Below, piece by piece: positions 1 through 10,736 of a DNA stretch of 64,000 bases. Numbering within the stretch: position 1 is the first letter of the stretch; every line of letters starts with the position of its first letter. This DNA is from Zingiber officinale. Taxonomy: Eukaryota > Streptophyta > Magnoliopsida > Zingiberales > Zingiberaceae. The stretch lies in contig NC_055992.1 in the NCBI RefSeq assembly GCF_018446385.1, forward strand, positions 99,652,947-99,716,946, read 5' to 3'. The notes under the pieces were generated by a model, which ran no database searches, was not told where the DNA came from, and saw nothing but the letters and a program-made list of their open reading frames with translations. A program made the position numbers and the translations under genes.

Positions 1-705
1 AGACGGAACAACATTTGTTCTTTATTATAAACGAAAATCCTTTCTTGTCCAAACAAGAAACTGAAATTATGTTCTTAGTCAAGGCACATAACAACAATCA
101 TCTAATTCTAGTACAAGCCCGGAGGAAGAGATAGATGATAAGTTCCTACAGCAACAGTAGCAACCCGTGCTCCATTGCCTACTCGTAGGTCTACCTCACC
201 CTTCGTCAATGCCCTGCTATTTTTCAGCGCCTGTACATTAGTACAAATGTGCGAAGCACATCCGGTATCTAATACCCACGATGAAGAAATAGAGAGGTTG
301 ACTTCTATAACATGTATACCTGAAGTAGAAATCTTATTTCTCTTCTTGTTAAGATCTTCCAGGTATTCTTTGGAGTTCCTCTTCCAGTGCCTTGCTTGTC
401 CTTGATATAGGTGACAAAGATGTTCAACCATATCGTAAGCACTCATCAACTCATGTTGCTTCTGAAGCTCAGAGTTCATGGTTGCGAGCATAAGACAAGA
501 CACATCTAATGCATCATCTTGATGCGTCTTGTAAGCATCTCGGTCTGCTCGCGTGGCAGTGGCGGGAGGAGCCTCGAATGGGCTGCTCCAGACGTATAGT
601 ACGTTCTTGGATGAGAACTATTCTCGTGTTCCTGTACCATCCAGGAAATTTGCTCCGTTGAGCTTGTCCTTCTCGAGGAGAGAAAATGTTCGTATTTGAC
701 GTCAT
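1..705 (-). pseudogene. Copia-A gag-protease remnant
   Basis: This is the start of a copia polyprotein, which would supply Gag for the particle and an aspartic protease. The putative start ATG is at 703-705. The N-terminal Gag stretch has a WYRN..RIVL core followed by a stop at 514. A second open stretch (503-108) holds late Gag, then HWKRN from the end of a zinc knuckle, then protease with WVLDTGCASHIC. The text jumps from mid-Gag (MVEHL) directly to HWKRN, so most of the capsid region and the first cysteines of the CCHC knuckle are deleted. After 108 the frame is broken, although protease-like sequence continues to base 1. It is a dead copy. The copia assignment is firm, the lineage is not. 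Confidence 0.85.
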
Positions 706-1249
706 GGTTATCTACAACAGAAAATTTGCAGAAATAAATATCATATTCTTTAAAATCATTTAATTAGGCCTTTAATTAAATGATGCTCCCACTGAATTCT
801 ATAATTCTTGTGAGACAAGATCCACATCATACTAACCCTTGAGTTAGCTTTGGCTAATACGCCCAAGGCTTAGTATGATCGGTAGGTAACGATTACCAAT
901 TACATCTCTATGCAACTCTTGTTTATAAAATCAATATCCGCATTTATATTAAAACTCGAGTTAGCTTTGGCTAATACGCCCGAGAGTTAATATAGATGTG
1001 ATTTTGACCTATCATTCCAACTATTGGAAGAATGCCTATAGTTGACTCGATCCAACCGAGTAACTAGGAATACTCAATCTAATTGAGTTTGTATTCACCC
1101 ATGCGTTGATAGGCAGGACCAAGATTGTCCCTCCGTACCCTACCAAGATAATATGTATTGCTCTGCTTTGGTAGATTCAACAATACATGTGATCGAGGTA
1201 GTGATAAGTATCACGACATGGTTAGGCATTTAGAGTTGGTTCGATCAAG

Positions 1250-1352
1250 ATCTAATCTAATCGAAAAGGATGCATCTTGTGCACGACTTAGATCTAATCT
1301 AATCGCAAGGGTGCATCATGTGCACGACTTAGATCTAATCTAATCGTAAGGT
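1250..1352. repeat. About 42-bp tandem repeat, 2.5 copies
   Basis: The unit starts GATCTAATCTAATCG and ends GTGCACGACTTA. Copies run 1250-1291, 1292-1332 and a partial 1333-1352. The copies differ by a few bases and a one-base indel. It lies in the Copia-A leader. Confidence 0.8.
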
Positions 1353-1857
1353 ACTAATTAATTAATTACTTATTAAACATGCATCATATACATAAGTAAT
1401 TAACTAATTAATATATTTGTGATTTAGTCATGGCCCTACTACGATCTTCTCAAGCCAATGAGAAGATCGAATGGTCAACCTAGGGTCAACAGCTTCTCCA
1501 AGCTCCTCCCTTTGACCACCTTGTGTTGCTCGTGCCCGCCTCGGAACTCCGTCTCGTGTGGACCCTCTACCGCTCCAATTTGTACATTACAATTTGAAAC
1601 TCGAGTTACATTCGAGTCTAAATCTAATTTACAACAAGAATATAAGAGAAGGCATGACGCACAGGTCGCGAAAATAAAAACATACAACACGCGCAAACAC
1701 ATAACGGCACGCAGGCCGTATTATGAATAACAACACAACCAATCATATTGGGTTTTTGGGCCATGACTATCACAAAATTAATATATAATTCAAAATTATA
1801 TATTTTCATAATTTTCTATAATTTTAAAAATAATTTTTACAATTTTTACAAGTAAAA

Positions 1858-2222
1858 TTTCCCGGCGGTCCCGTTTAGCGGTTTCGGGCGCAATCGCGGA
1901 ACGGATTCCCTTGCGGGGCCCAGGGGCAGCGCCCCTACCCGCGATCTAACCATCGCGAGGGTTCCTTTGCGATCCAACAGCGCCTAAACCCGCTGTCCCA
2001 AAACGATTTGGGCCGAGACATTGCCGTTTCGGAAAAATCTTCCCGGCGGGTTCGTTTTTAGCGATTTCGGGTGCAATCGCGGAGCAAATCCCCTTGCGGG
2101 GTTAGGGGCAGTACCCCTACCCACGATCTAACCATCGTGAGTTGCTCCTTTGCGATCTAATGGCACCCAAGCCCGCTATCCCAAACGGATTTGGGGCAAA
2201 ACGAAGCCGTTTTGGAAAAATC
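1858..2222. repeat. About 183-bp diverged tandem duplication, GC-rich, in the Copia-A leader
   Basis: Unit 1 (about 1858-2039) and unit 2 (about 2040-2222) both run from CCCGGCGG through TTTCGGG.GCAATCGCGGA to TTGGAAAAATC or a close variant. Each holds a short hairpin: AGGGGCAGCGCCCCT in unit 1 and GGGGCAGTACCCC in unit 2. The high GC contrasts with AT-rich flanks. It may be a structured leader RNA, but that is inference. Confidence 0.75.
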
Positions 2223-2380
2223 TTTCCGGTAGCCGAAGCCTACAAGTGCCGAGACACTTGTGCTTCGCTTCTACGGAAAAATTACCCATAAAAACTATAA
2301 AAACATAATTTTACAGAAAATTACAGAAACTTTAGTTTTCATAAAACCAAAAATTAAAACTCGTACAAGCCTTGCACGTG

Positions 2381-2392
2381 GTTCTGATACCA
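2381..2392 (-). other. Copia-A primer-binding site
   Basis: The minus strand reads TGGTATCAGAAC one base inside the LTR edge. It matches the initiator tRNA-Met-complementary site typical of plant copia elements (TGGTATCAGAGC) apart from one base. It marks 2394-4380 as a 5' LTR rather than a solo LTR. Confidence 0.85.
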
Positions 2393-2393
2393 C

Positions 2394-4380
2394 TGTTGGG
2401 TTTTTTCGGGCCGCGAAAACCGCTTTTCGCGTCGCGGAAACCCCGAATCGCCCAAGCCACGGATCTCGTGCAAGGTAAAACCGAACAAAAAATACGAGTA
2501 CGAGTTTAAAACACGATCGACTCTTAGATCTACGAGGGAAAAACATTTACCCTTGATGTGTGCCCTTCGCAATCCCGCAACGTCCAAAGGTAGCCGGATC
2601 TTAAGACCGTCAAGCGAACGGTCCTCTAGCGGTATCCACACGAACAAGGAGTGGTCTTCTACCACTCAAAGATGGAGAGGAGAACCCACAAGTGTGCTAT
2701 CACTTTCTAGGGCTCTCGGATTGGATCTAAAAGGTGAGAAAGGAGAGAATATAGAAGAGGAAACACATGTACACCTCTTGGTTCCCTCCTTTGTGACCTT
2801 CACCTTCCCTTAGGCTTTGGATTTAACTCACACTCCTCTTTTCCTCCATGAAACCCACGACCATCAGCAAGGTTGAGAGAGGAAGAAGCACACAAGGAAG
2901 AAGAAGCATTTACCACAAGACAAAACCCATTTTTCCTTTAGTGTGGCCGGCCACACTAGTGTAACTCCCACATTAATGTGGCCGACCACATTAATGCATT
3001 TGGTGTGTAACCTCCATGAGGTGGCACACCATTAAATGAGGAGATGATGTGGCTAATGATGTGGCTAGATTGGTCATACCAAGTAGGATGAGTCAACCTT
3101 CATGATGATGTGGCAAGACATCAAGTCAAACTTGATGTTTCAACTTCCATTTGGTCAAGTCAAACATGACCAATTTTCTTCCTTGTTGAGTTAAATCCAA
3201 CCTTTGATTCAAGTCAATTTTAATTTAATGAATCTCAATTCATTAATATAAATTGACTCATGAATCAAATTTAAATTAGACTAATTCAACAATTGAATCT
3301 AATTGAGTCTAACTCAATAAGTCTAATTTGAATCCAATCTTTGATTCATCATATGAATCTAATCCTATTGGTTCATCATATGAACCTAATCTCCATGCAC
3401 ATGTTCTTTGTGTGTGACCCAATAGGTTCTTGTAACGTTGGCAATGTTATAAACTCTTTTAGAAACATAAGCAATGAGCGGCATCTAGCAATACATCATT
3501 GCTACCCAAGTTACAAGAAATGTTGAGATCCAACATCACCTTGTGACTACTAATTGTGACTCCTCACAATATGTGACAAGTGTCCTTCTATCCTAGACAT
3601 CTAGATTGATCAATGTGAGGCATAGACCGTGTCATTCTCTGACCAATCTAAATCTTGAACTCCGAGTAGACTCACTCAATTAAATGAGCTCAATATCTCA
3701 TATTGACTCATTTGGGTATGGCCATACACTTCGTGGTCTCACTCTATCAATAATATCGATGTCTCTCCCGTCATATAGGAGGGATAGATCCCATCTACAT
3801 CACTCACATCCCTCTGCATAATTTGTTATATACCCAGTAATCGCCTTTATAGTCCACCCAGTTACGGGTGACGTTTGACGAAACTAAAGTACATAACTCC
3901 TTATGTAGGGATCCATGGTGACTTCAGGTCTAAGGACTAATAGTCATACTAATAGACACATGAGAAAGTATATGACACTCATATAACGATCCATGATACT
4001 TTCTCATGGCGGGTCATTCAGTATACATTCTCTAATGCATACCCATGTGTCAGCTTGAAATCTCTATATCCATGACTCGTGAGATCAAGTCATCGAGCTG
4101 ACCTACATGCTAGTCTTATTGTATTAACATTGTCCCTGAATGTTAATACTCGACTAGGAATGATTTATAGTGTTCCCTATATCATCTCACTATCGATTCA
4201 ACTAATCGATTGATATAGGTATGAACGTTCTACTCAAGGACGTTACTATACTTATTTTATCTGACACTAATACAAATAAGCATAATAACCAAAAACCAAT
4301 GCCTTTATTTATATACAAAAATATGATATACATGAGTCCATACAATCATCAAATGATTGGCTCTAGGGCTCTAACTAACA
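2394..4380 (-). repeat. Copia-A 5' LTR (1987 bp)
   Basis: On the plus strand it begins TGTTGGG and ends CTAACA, so it has TGTT..AACA termini. The same family occurs at 8148-9957 (plus) and 61922-63770 (minus). Shared landmarks are the TTTCGCG..CGCGGAAACC block near the 3' end, a (G)GCCGGCCAC motif, and the TCTAGGGCTCTA block at the 5' end. It contains no gene. Short open frames inside it are chance. Confidence 0.9.
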
Positions 4381-5031
4381 ATGCGTACGACGTGTCATGT
4401 CATTATTTATGTCATGTGTGTAATGTCATGTAGATAGAATTTTGCATGATGTAGATGAGACCTAAATCCCTTACTCAATATTAAAACCTACACCTTCTAT
4501 TAATATGGTAAGAACCAAAGTTTAAGTTCTTATTTGAGTTGTTGGCTAAAGTCAAGCTCAACTTGAAATTAAATATATTCAAACCATTGAGATGCAATCT
4601 CATGATTAACGGGTCGATTTTAAACTTGAAGCATTGATTTGTTGTGCCAAAACCATGATCAATATGGATAGAGGTGAACTTGGGTGATATGCATTTGACG
4701 TATCCTTGTTAATGTGTTAACAACCCAATGTTTATGCGAAAATTAATTAGTTGCTAGCATAATGTGATAGTTGCATATAAGTGATATGCAATCGGTAAAA
4801 TTGTTGCCTACCGCTATAACTATGAATGACTTGTTGGCCAAAGTCAAGGTTGTCCTTATCTATAGTGGATATCAACCCACTTGGAGAAAACCTACCATCT
4901 CTCAAATTCAAAATAAGGGTATTTGAATTTGATAAATAAGCGGACTTTTATTGCATGTAAATTGTTTACATAAATAAAATTATGTCTCTCATACATTTTT
5001 ATTTTTGTATTTCTAGGTTAATTATTTAATT
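4381..5031 (+). other. Copia-B leader, 3' portion (no gene)
   Basis: This is AT-rich sequence between the Copia-A LTR and the gag ATG with no coding frame. A block of the form GTTGGCTAAAGTCAAG recurs twice (about 4540 and 4833). Just before gag is a pyrimidine-rich stretch ending CTAGG (about 5006-5019). It resembles a plant splice acceptor, but splicing here is speculation. Confidence 0.5.
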
Positions 5032-5744
5032 ATGACTTTTGTTAATTTGTGTTCAATTTTAGACTCGAACAAACTGACTGGGCTGAACTTCTTGGACTGG
5101 TTTCGATGTTTGAGAATTGTTCTCAAAGCTGAGAAGCTAGCTTATATCCTTGAACAACCTCTTCCCACAAGTCTTGATGTCGATGCAATTGTGGACCAAT
5201 TGTTGACCCATCAGAAACATAAGGATGATTCTATACTTGCTAGTTGTATCATGCTAGCTGCTATGACTCCTGAATTATAGAAATAACGTGAGCATTTGGA
5301 TACTTATGACATTGTCTATCATCTTGATGAGCTTTTTGATGAGCAAACTAGATCTGAAAGATTCGAGGTCTCAAAGCTTCTCATTTGCTCAAAGATGCAA
5401 GAGGGTTCGTCTATAGTACAATATGTACTAAAGATGAATGACTACATAGAGCATTTAGCATCACTCGATTTTACGATAGATCATGAGTTAAGTATTAACT
5501 TAATTCTATATAGTTTGTCAAAAAGTCATTCATAATTTGTGATGAACTATTGGATGAACAATTTGGAATCGACCATCCCCGAGATGATAAATATGCTCAA
5601 GACTATGGAGTCTTCTGTTAAAGGTGAACAGAAAACTGTGATAGTAGTAGACTCCTCCAAGAAAGGTTCTAAGAGGAAGTAAAAATATCAGGCTAAGGGG
5701 AAGAACAAAAAGGGCAAGATAGTAGAACTGACACAAACACGTCT
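5032..5744 (+). pseudogene. Copia-B gag remnant
   Basis: Gag coats the RNA and forms the virus-like particle. The ATG at 5032 opens a frame with the copia Gag start (LDSNKLTGLNFLDWFR, ending AYILEQPLP). A stop falls at 5278. The text resumes at about 5284 (HLDTYDIVYHLDELF, KMQEGSSIVQYVLKMNDYI) to a stop near 5533, then continues (NYWMNNLESTIPEMINML) with another stop near 5680. A lysine-rich linker leads into the zinc knuckle. There a frameshift around 5745 removes the first two cysteines, leaving only GHWARNC. It is non-functional. Confidence 0.85.
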
Positions 5745-6270
5745 ATGCCATCATTGGGTAAGATGGGACACTGGGCAAGAAATTGTAAGATTTATCTTGA
5801 GTCCGTGAAGAAGAATAAGGCATCTGATGCCTCATCCTTTTTAGGAATTTTCGTAATTGATTATCATATTATTTCCTCAGACACTTGGATATTGGATACT
5901 GAGTGTGACTCACATATATGTAATGGCATACAAGGTCTAAGGAATAGCAGAAGACTCATCAAGGGAGAATCAAGTCTGCGAGTTGGGAATGGAGCAAAGG
6001 TTACTATACTCGTTGTTAGAATATACTTGTTAAAGTTTCCTAGTAGACTTGTCTTAGAACTGGATAATTGTTATTTTGTTCTTGTATTAATAAAGAATAT
6101 TATTTTTATTTCTTGCTTAAATAGAAAAAATTTTCATTTGACTTTTAGTAACAATTATTGTTATATAACTTTGAATGATGTTCTTTATGACACTGGAACT
6201 TTATGCAATGACATCTCCATATTAGATATATCTAGTGATGTACTGAATATTAAAATAAGCAATAAATGAG
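5745..6270 (+). pseudogene. Copia-B zinc-knuckle end and protease remnant
   Basis: The 174-residue open stretch starts with the end of a CCHC knuckle (GHWARNC) and runs into an aspartic protease. The catalytic motif reads WILDTECDSHIC, so the usual Gly of Asp-Thr-Gly is Glu and the enzyme would be dead. The protease continues through LRVGNGAKV and a LELDNCYFV..IIFISCL stretch to a stop near 6269. The order matches copia, where protease precedes integrase. Confidence 0.85.
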
Positions 6271-6299
6271 CTCTAATAGATAATCAATTAACCTCTTAC

Positions 6300-7319
6300 T
6301 TGTAGCATTGCCACCTTGGTCATATAAGCAAGAAACATATGTCCAAATTATAAAAAATTACAGTTCTCGAATCATTTGAATTAAATACTTTTGATGCATG
6401 TGATTTATGTTTAAAAGGCAAGATGACAAATTTATCTTTTTCTAGAAAGAGTGAACGAATTAATAAGTTACTTGGGCTCATACATACCGATGTATGTGGA
6501 CCAATGCCAACTCATGCACTAGGAGGTTATAGTTATTTCATTACTTTCATTAATGATCACTCTCGTTATGGGCATGTGTATCTAATGAAACATAAGTTTG
6601 AAGCCTTTGAAAAGTTTAGAGAATTCAGAAATGAAGTAGAGAAACAACTTGGTAAAAATATTAAGATACTTCGATCTGATCGAAGTGGAGAATATTTAAA
6701 CCAAGAGTTTTAAGATTATCTAAGAGAAAATGGTATATTGTCTCAATGGACTCCGCCTTATATATTACAACATAATGGTGTATCGGAAAGGTGTAACTGA
6801 ACCTTGTTGGACATGGTTAGGTCAATGATGGATCGTGCAAATCTTCCCAAAACCTTTTGGGATTATACACTCATGATAGCTGTTTACTTGCTAAGCAGAG
6901 TCCCGATAAAAGCAATCTCAACTACTCTATATGAGGTATGGACTGGTAAGAAACCCCTAATATCTTATTTGAAGATATGGGGATGTCCTGCTTATGTGAA
7001 GAGGACTATATCTGACAAGTTAGACGCTAAATCTGATAAGTGTTTATTTATTGGATTCCCTAAGGAAACTAAAGGTTACCAATTCTATCACCCCTTGGAA
7101 CAAAAGGTGTTTGTTTCAAGGCATGTTACCTTCCTAGAGAAAGAATTTCTCTTGCAAGAAGCAAGTGAGAGTATAGTTGAACTTGATGTAGTTCGAGAGA
7201 CTCTAATAGACACTAATGAAATGCCTAATCAAGAACCACAACCGATTATGACACAACCTCCTCATAGATCAAGTAGGATACTCAATATTACTGAGAGATA
7301 TGAACCTCTTGTAAGATAA
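6300..7319 (+). pseudogene. Copia-B integrase remnant
   Basis: Integrase inserts the cDNA into the host genome. The remains of the N-terminal HHCC zinc finger are seen (GHISKKH, then CDLCLKGK near 6402-6425). The catalytic core follows: first Asp in HTDVCGPM, second Asp in LRSDRSGEYL, and the Glu in NGVSERCN. Stops fall at about 6711-6713, between the second Asp and the Glu, and again near 6798, directly after the Glu motif. An open C-terminal stretch (6804-7319) carries LLSRVPIKAI, LKIWGCPAYVKR and KCLFIGFPKETKGYQFY, typical of copia. Nonsense mutations break the core. Confidence 0.88.
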
Positions 7320-8147
7320 TCGAATAACGTGTTACTCATTGCGGATGAGGAACCTACCATTTACAAAGAGGCTTTGAATAATTTAAAAGGGACAAGTGGC
7401 TTACAGCCATGAAGTCAGAAATGGATTTCATGTATGAAAACCAAGTTTAGAATTTAGTGGACCCACTTGAAGGCATTACGACCATAGGGTGTAAATGGGT
7501 TTTCAAGAAGAAAATTGACATGGATGGTAATGTAATTACTTACAAAGTAAGGTTGGTGGCGAAAGGCTATTGTCAAAGGTAAGGTATTAACTATGATGAA
7601 ACCTTCTTACCTGTAGCCATTCTTAAATTCATTTGGATACTCCTGGCCATATCAGCTCATCATGATTATGAGATATAGCAAATGGATATAAAAATAACTT
7701 TCCTTAATGGAAATCTGCTTGAGGACGTCTATATGACACAACCTGAGGGTTTCACATCTGTTGACAAAAGTAAAGTATGCAAGCTTCAAAGGTCCATTTA
7801 TGGACTAAAGCAAGCATTCAAGAGTTGGAATATCTGTTTTGATAAGACAATCAAACAGTTTGATTTCTCATAAATCCAGATGAACTTTTGTGTATCAAAG
7901 GGTTAGTGGAAGTGTAGTTGTATTCCTAATATTATATGTTGATGACATATTACTTATAGGAAATAATGTCCCAGTACTATAGTCAATTAAAGTTTGGTTG
8001 TCCAATACATTCTCCATGAAAGACAGAGGAGTAGTAACTTACATCCTCGAGATAAAAATCTATAGAGATAGATCAAGAAGGTTATTCGGTCTTTCACAGT
8101 CCATATATATAGACAGAGTGCTACAACGGTTTAGCATGTCTAAATCC
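7320..8147 (+). pseudogene. Copia-B reverse transcriptase remnant, upstream of the solo LTR
   Basis: This region encodes the polymerase that copies element RNA. Recognisable pieces are the KWVFKKKIDMDGNV region (about 7490), MDIKITFLNG (7682), YMTQPEGF, SIYGLKQAFKSWN, and the catalytic YVDDILLIGN near 7940. Stops and frameshifts separate them. The frame runs to 8147, where a 1810-bp solo LTR begins. The homologous coding text resumes at 9963. Confidence 0.85.
8143..8147. repeat. Target-site duplication AATCC (left)
   Basis: AATCC directly precedes the TG of the solo LTR and is repeated exactly at 9958-9962. A perfect 5-bp duplication is the signature of LTR-element integration. Confidence 0.95.
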
Positions 8148-9957
8148 TGTTAGTTAGAGCCCTAGAGCCAATCATTTGATGATTGTTGTATGTACTCATT
8201 GTATCATATTCTTATATATAAAGGCATTTGGTTTTTTGGTTATTATGCTTACTTGTATTGGTGCCAAATAAACTAAGTATAATAGCGTCCTTGAGTAGAG
8301 GGTTCTTACCTATATCAATCGGTTAGTTGAACCGATAGTGAGATGATATAGGGAACACTACTCTTAATCATTCCTAGTCAAGTATTAACATTCAGGGACA
8401 ATGTTAATGCGATGAGACTAGCATGTAGGTCAACTCGATGACTTGATCTCACAAGTCATGGATATAGAGATATCAAGTTGACACATGGGTATGCATTGGA
8501 GAATGTATACTGAATGACCCACCATGAGAAAGTATCATGGATCGTTATATGAGTGTCATATACTTTCTCATGTGACTATTAGTATGACTACTAGTCCTTG
8601 GACCTGAAGTCACTATGGTTCCCTACATAAGGAGTTACGTACTTTGGCTTCGTCAAACGTCACCCGTAACTGGGTGGACTATAAAGGCGATTACTGGGTA
8701 TGTAACGAATTATGTAGAGGGATGTGAGTGATGTAGATGGGATCTATCCCTCCTATATGACGGGAGTGACATTGATATTCTTGATAGAGTGAGACCACGA
8801 AGTGCATGACCATGCCCAAATGAGTCAATATGAGATATTGAGCTCATTTGATTGAGTGAGTCTACCTGGAGTTCAAGATTTAGATTGATTAGAGGATGAC
8901 ATGGTCTATGCCTCACATTGATCAATCTAGATGTCTACGATGGAAGGGCATTGTCATATATTGTGAGGAGTCACAATTAGTAGTCACAAGGTTATGTTGG
9001 ATCTCAACATTCTTGTAACTTGGGTAGTAATGATGTGTTGCTTGATACCGCTCATTACTTATGCTTCTAAATGGGTTTAGAAGCATTGCCAACGTTACAA
9101 GAACCTATAGGGTCACACACAAAGGGAAATTAGATGGTGATTAGGTTCATTTGATGAACCTAAAGGATTAGGTTCATATGATGAACCAAATTGGATTAAG
9201 AGTAATCCAAATTAGGCTAATTGAGTTGGACTCAAGTTGGTTCATGTGTTAAGTGAGTCTAATTTGGACTTAGACTCATTTAATTAATTTAATTCAATAA
9301 ATAGAGATTCATTAAATTAAAATTGACTTGAACCAATGGTTAGATTAGATCAACCAAGGGAGAGAAGTGGTCAAGTTTGACTTGACTCAAGTAGGAAGAT
9401 GAAGAGTCAAGTTTTGACTTGACTTTGACTTGACCAATGCCACATCATCAAGGATTCTTCATTTGGTCAAGTTTGACTTGACCAAATGCCACCTCATGGA
9501 GGAGATCAAGAGACTTGACTCTTGATATTCCATGGGGGTTACAAGCCTTGAAGTGGCCGGCCACCTTTAGTGTTGAATGGGATTTGATTTTTCCATTCAA
9601 GGCATTCATTCTATTTTCTTCATCTTGCTCTCAATTTTCTTCTCCCTCTCCTCTCTTGGCCGAACACTTCATAGGTGCTAGCACACCTTTTGTTTGGCCT
9701 CTCCATCTCTTGCTTGTGTGGATACATATAGAGAAGTGTCTACTTTGACACTTTCGATATCCGGTGAACCGAGGACTAGCGGTATTGCGAAGGGCTTCGC
9801 ATCAAGGGTAAAATTCCTTCTCCTAGTTTAGAACTAGCATAAGAAACTCGTACTCATAATGTTTTTCGAAAATTTTACTTCGCACGGATCCGGTGGCATG
9901 GGAATCGGGGTTTTCGCAACGCGAAAAAGCGATTTTTGCGGCCCGAAAATCCCAACA
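8148..9957 (+). mobile_element. Solo LTR of the Copia-A family (1810 bp)
   Basis: It begins TGTTAGTTAGAGCCC and ends AATCCCAACA, and is flanked by perfect AATCC duplications. It is the inverse-orientation relative of the Copia-A 5' LTR (2394-4380). No primer-binding site, internal region or second LTR is present. The host coding sequence on the two sides is contiguous once the LTR and one duplication are ignored. Solo LTRs arise by recombination between the two LTRs of a full element. Contained open frames are chance. Confidence 0.95.
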
Positions 9958-9962
9958 AATCC
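9958..9962. repeat. Target-site duplication AATCC (right)
   Basis: It matches 8143-8147 exactly and sits directly after the CA end of the solo LTR. Confidence 0.95.
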
Positions 9963-10664
9963 AAGAAAGATTTCATACATATGAGGCATGAAATTCATCT
10001 TTTGAAGTCTACATGCCCACGCACAGAAGATGAGAGGATTTGTATGGATAAGATACCTTATGTGTCTATAATAGGATCTATCATATATGTTATGTTATGT
10101 ACAAGGCCTGATGTGTCGTATACTCTGAGTATTACAAGTAGATATCAGTCTAATCCAGGAATGGATCATTAGGTGGTTGTCAAGATGATCCTTAAGTACT
10201 TAAGAAGAACTAAGGATATGTTCTTAGTTTATGGAGATGATGATATGATCATACACAGATATATGGATGCTAGTTTTCAGATGGACAAGGATGATTCAAA
10301 GTCCCAATCTATATTCATATTCATATTAAATGGAGGTGTAGTTAGTTGAAAAAGTTCCAAGTAAGATACTATCTGTGAGACGGAATACATTACAGCTTCA
10401 GAAGCAGCAAAGGAAGCAGTTTGAATCAAGAAGTTCATTACAAAACTTGGAGTGGCTCCATCCATTATTGAAGTATTACCTATTTACTATGACAACATTG
10501 GAGCTATTGTGCAAGCAAATGAACCTAGGTCTCATCAGCAATCAAAATATGTGCTTTACAGCTATCATTTGATTAGGGAGATCATTAGTAGGAAAGAGAT
10601 ACATCTCGAGAAAATTTTCACTGAAAGAAATCTAGCGGATCCTTTGACAAAGACTCTACTATAA
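9963..10664 (+). pseudogene. Copia-B end of reverse transcriptase and RNase H remnant
   Basis: This is the C-terminal pol that degrades the RNA strand of the hybrid. It starts in frame with the sequence interrupted at 8147. It shows KIPYVSIIGSIIYVMLCTRPDVSY (about 10050-10120; in copia, ..GS.MYAMLCTRPD..), YMDASFQ (RNase H Asp), and the end (about 10451-10664) with YYDNIGAIVQANEP and NLADPLTKTLL. Stops at about 10170 and 10347, plus frame slips, break it. The final stop is near 10662. Confidence 0.88.
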
Positions 10665-10724
10665 AGCAAGTTTGAGAGTCACGTCTGTGCTTACGGTTTA
10701 GAACACTGCGGTGATTGGCATTAA

Positions 10725-10736
10725 GCCAAGTGGGAG
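10725..10736 (+). other. Copia-B polypurine tract
   Basis: CCAAGTGGGAG lies directly upstream of the 3' LTR start TGTTATATTTTG. Polypurine tracts prime plus-strand DNA synthesis. Position and composition fit copia. Confidence 0.8.

Larger units (their letters stand above)
706..2393 (-). other. Copia-A 5' leader (no gene)
   Basis: This 1.7 kb lies between the primer-binding site and gag and has no credible coding frame. It holds a diverged tandem pair of about 183 bp (1858-2222), a run of about 42-bp repeats (1250-1352), and two copies of a block containing GTTAGCTTTGGCTAATACGC (around 843-872 and 959-985). Long repeat-rich leaders are known in plant copia elements. No function can be assigned. 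Confidence 0.7.
1..4380 (-). mobile_element. Copia-A: Ty1-copia retrotransposon, 5' portion, minus strand
   Basis: Read on the minus strand, the order is 5' LTR (2394-4380), primer-binding site (2381-2392), a long leader (706-2393), gag and the start of protease (705 to 1). The rest of pol and the 3' LTR lie beyond the left edge. The right edge, ..CTAACA at 4380, abuts the leader of forward-strand Copia-B, so Copia-A inserted into Copia-B. The matching target duplication would lie outside the window. The order and motifs are seen directly. The insertion history is inference. Confidence 0.85.

Noticed and set aside
8710..8925. Open frames on either strand inside Copia-A family LTRs (8710-8925 minus, 62994-63209 plus)
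   Set aside because: They recur only because the LTR is repeated. They have no domain and the matching segment in the 2394-4380 LTR is interrupted.
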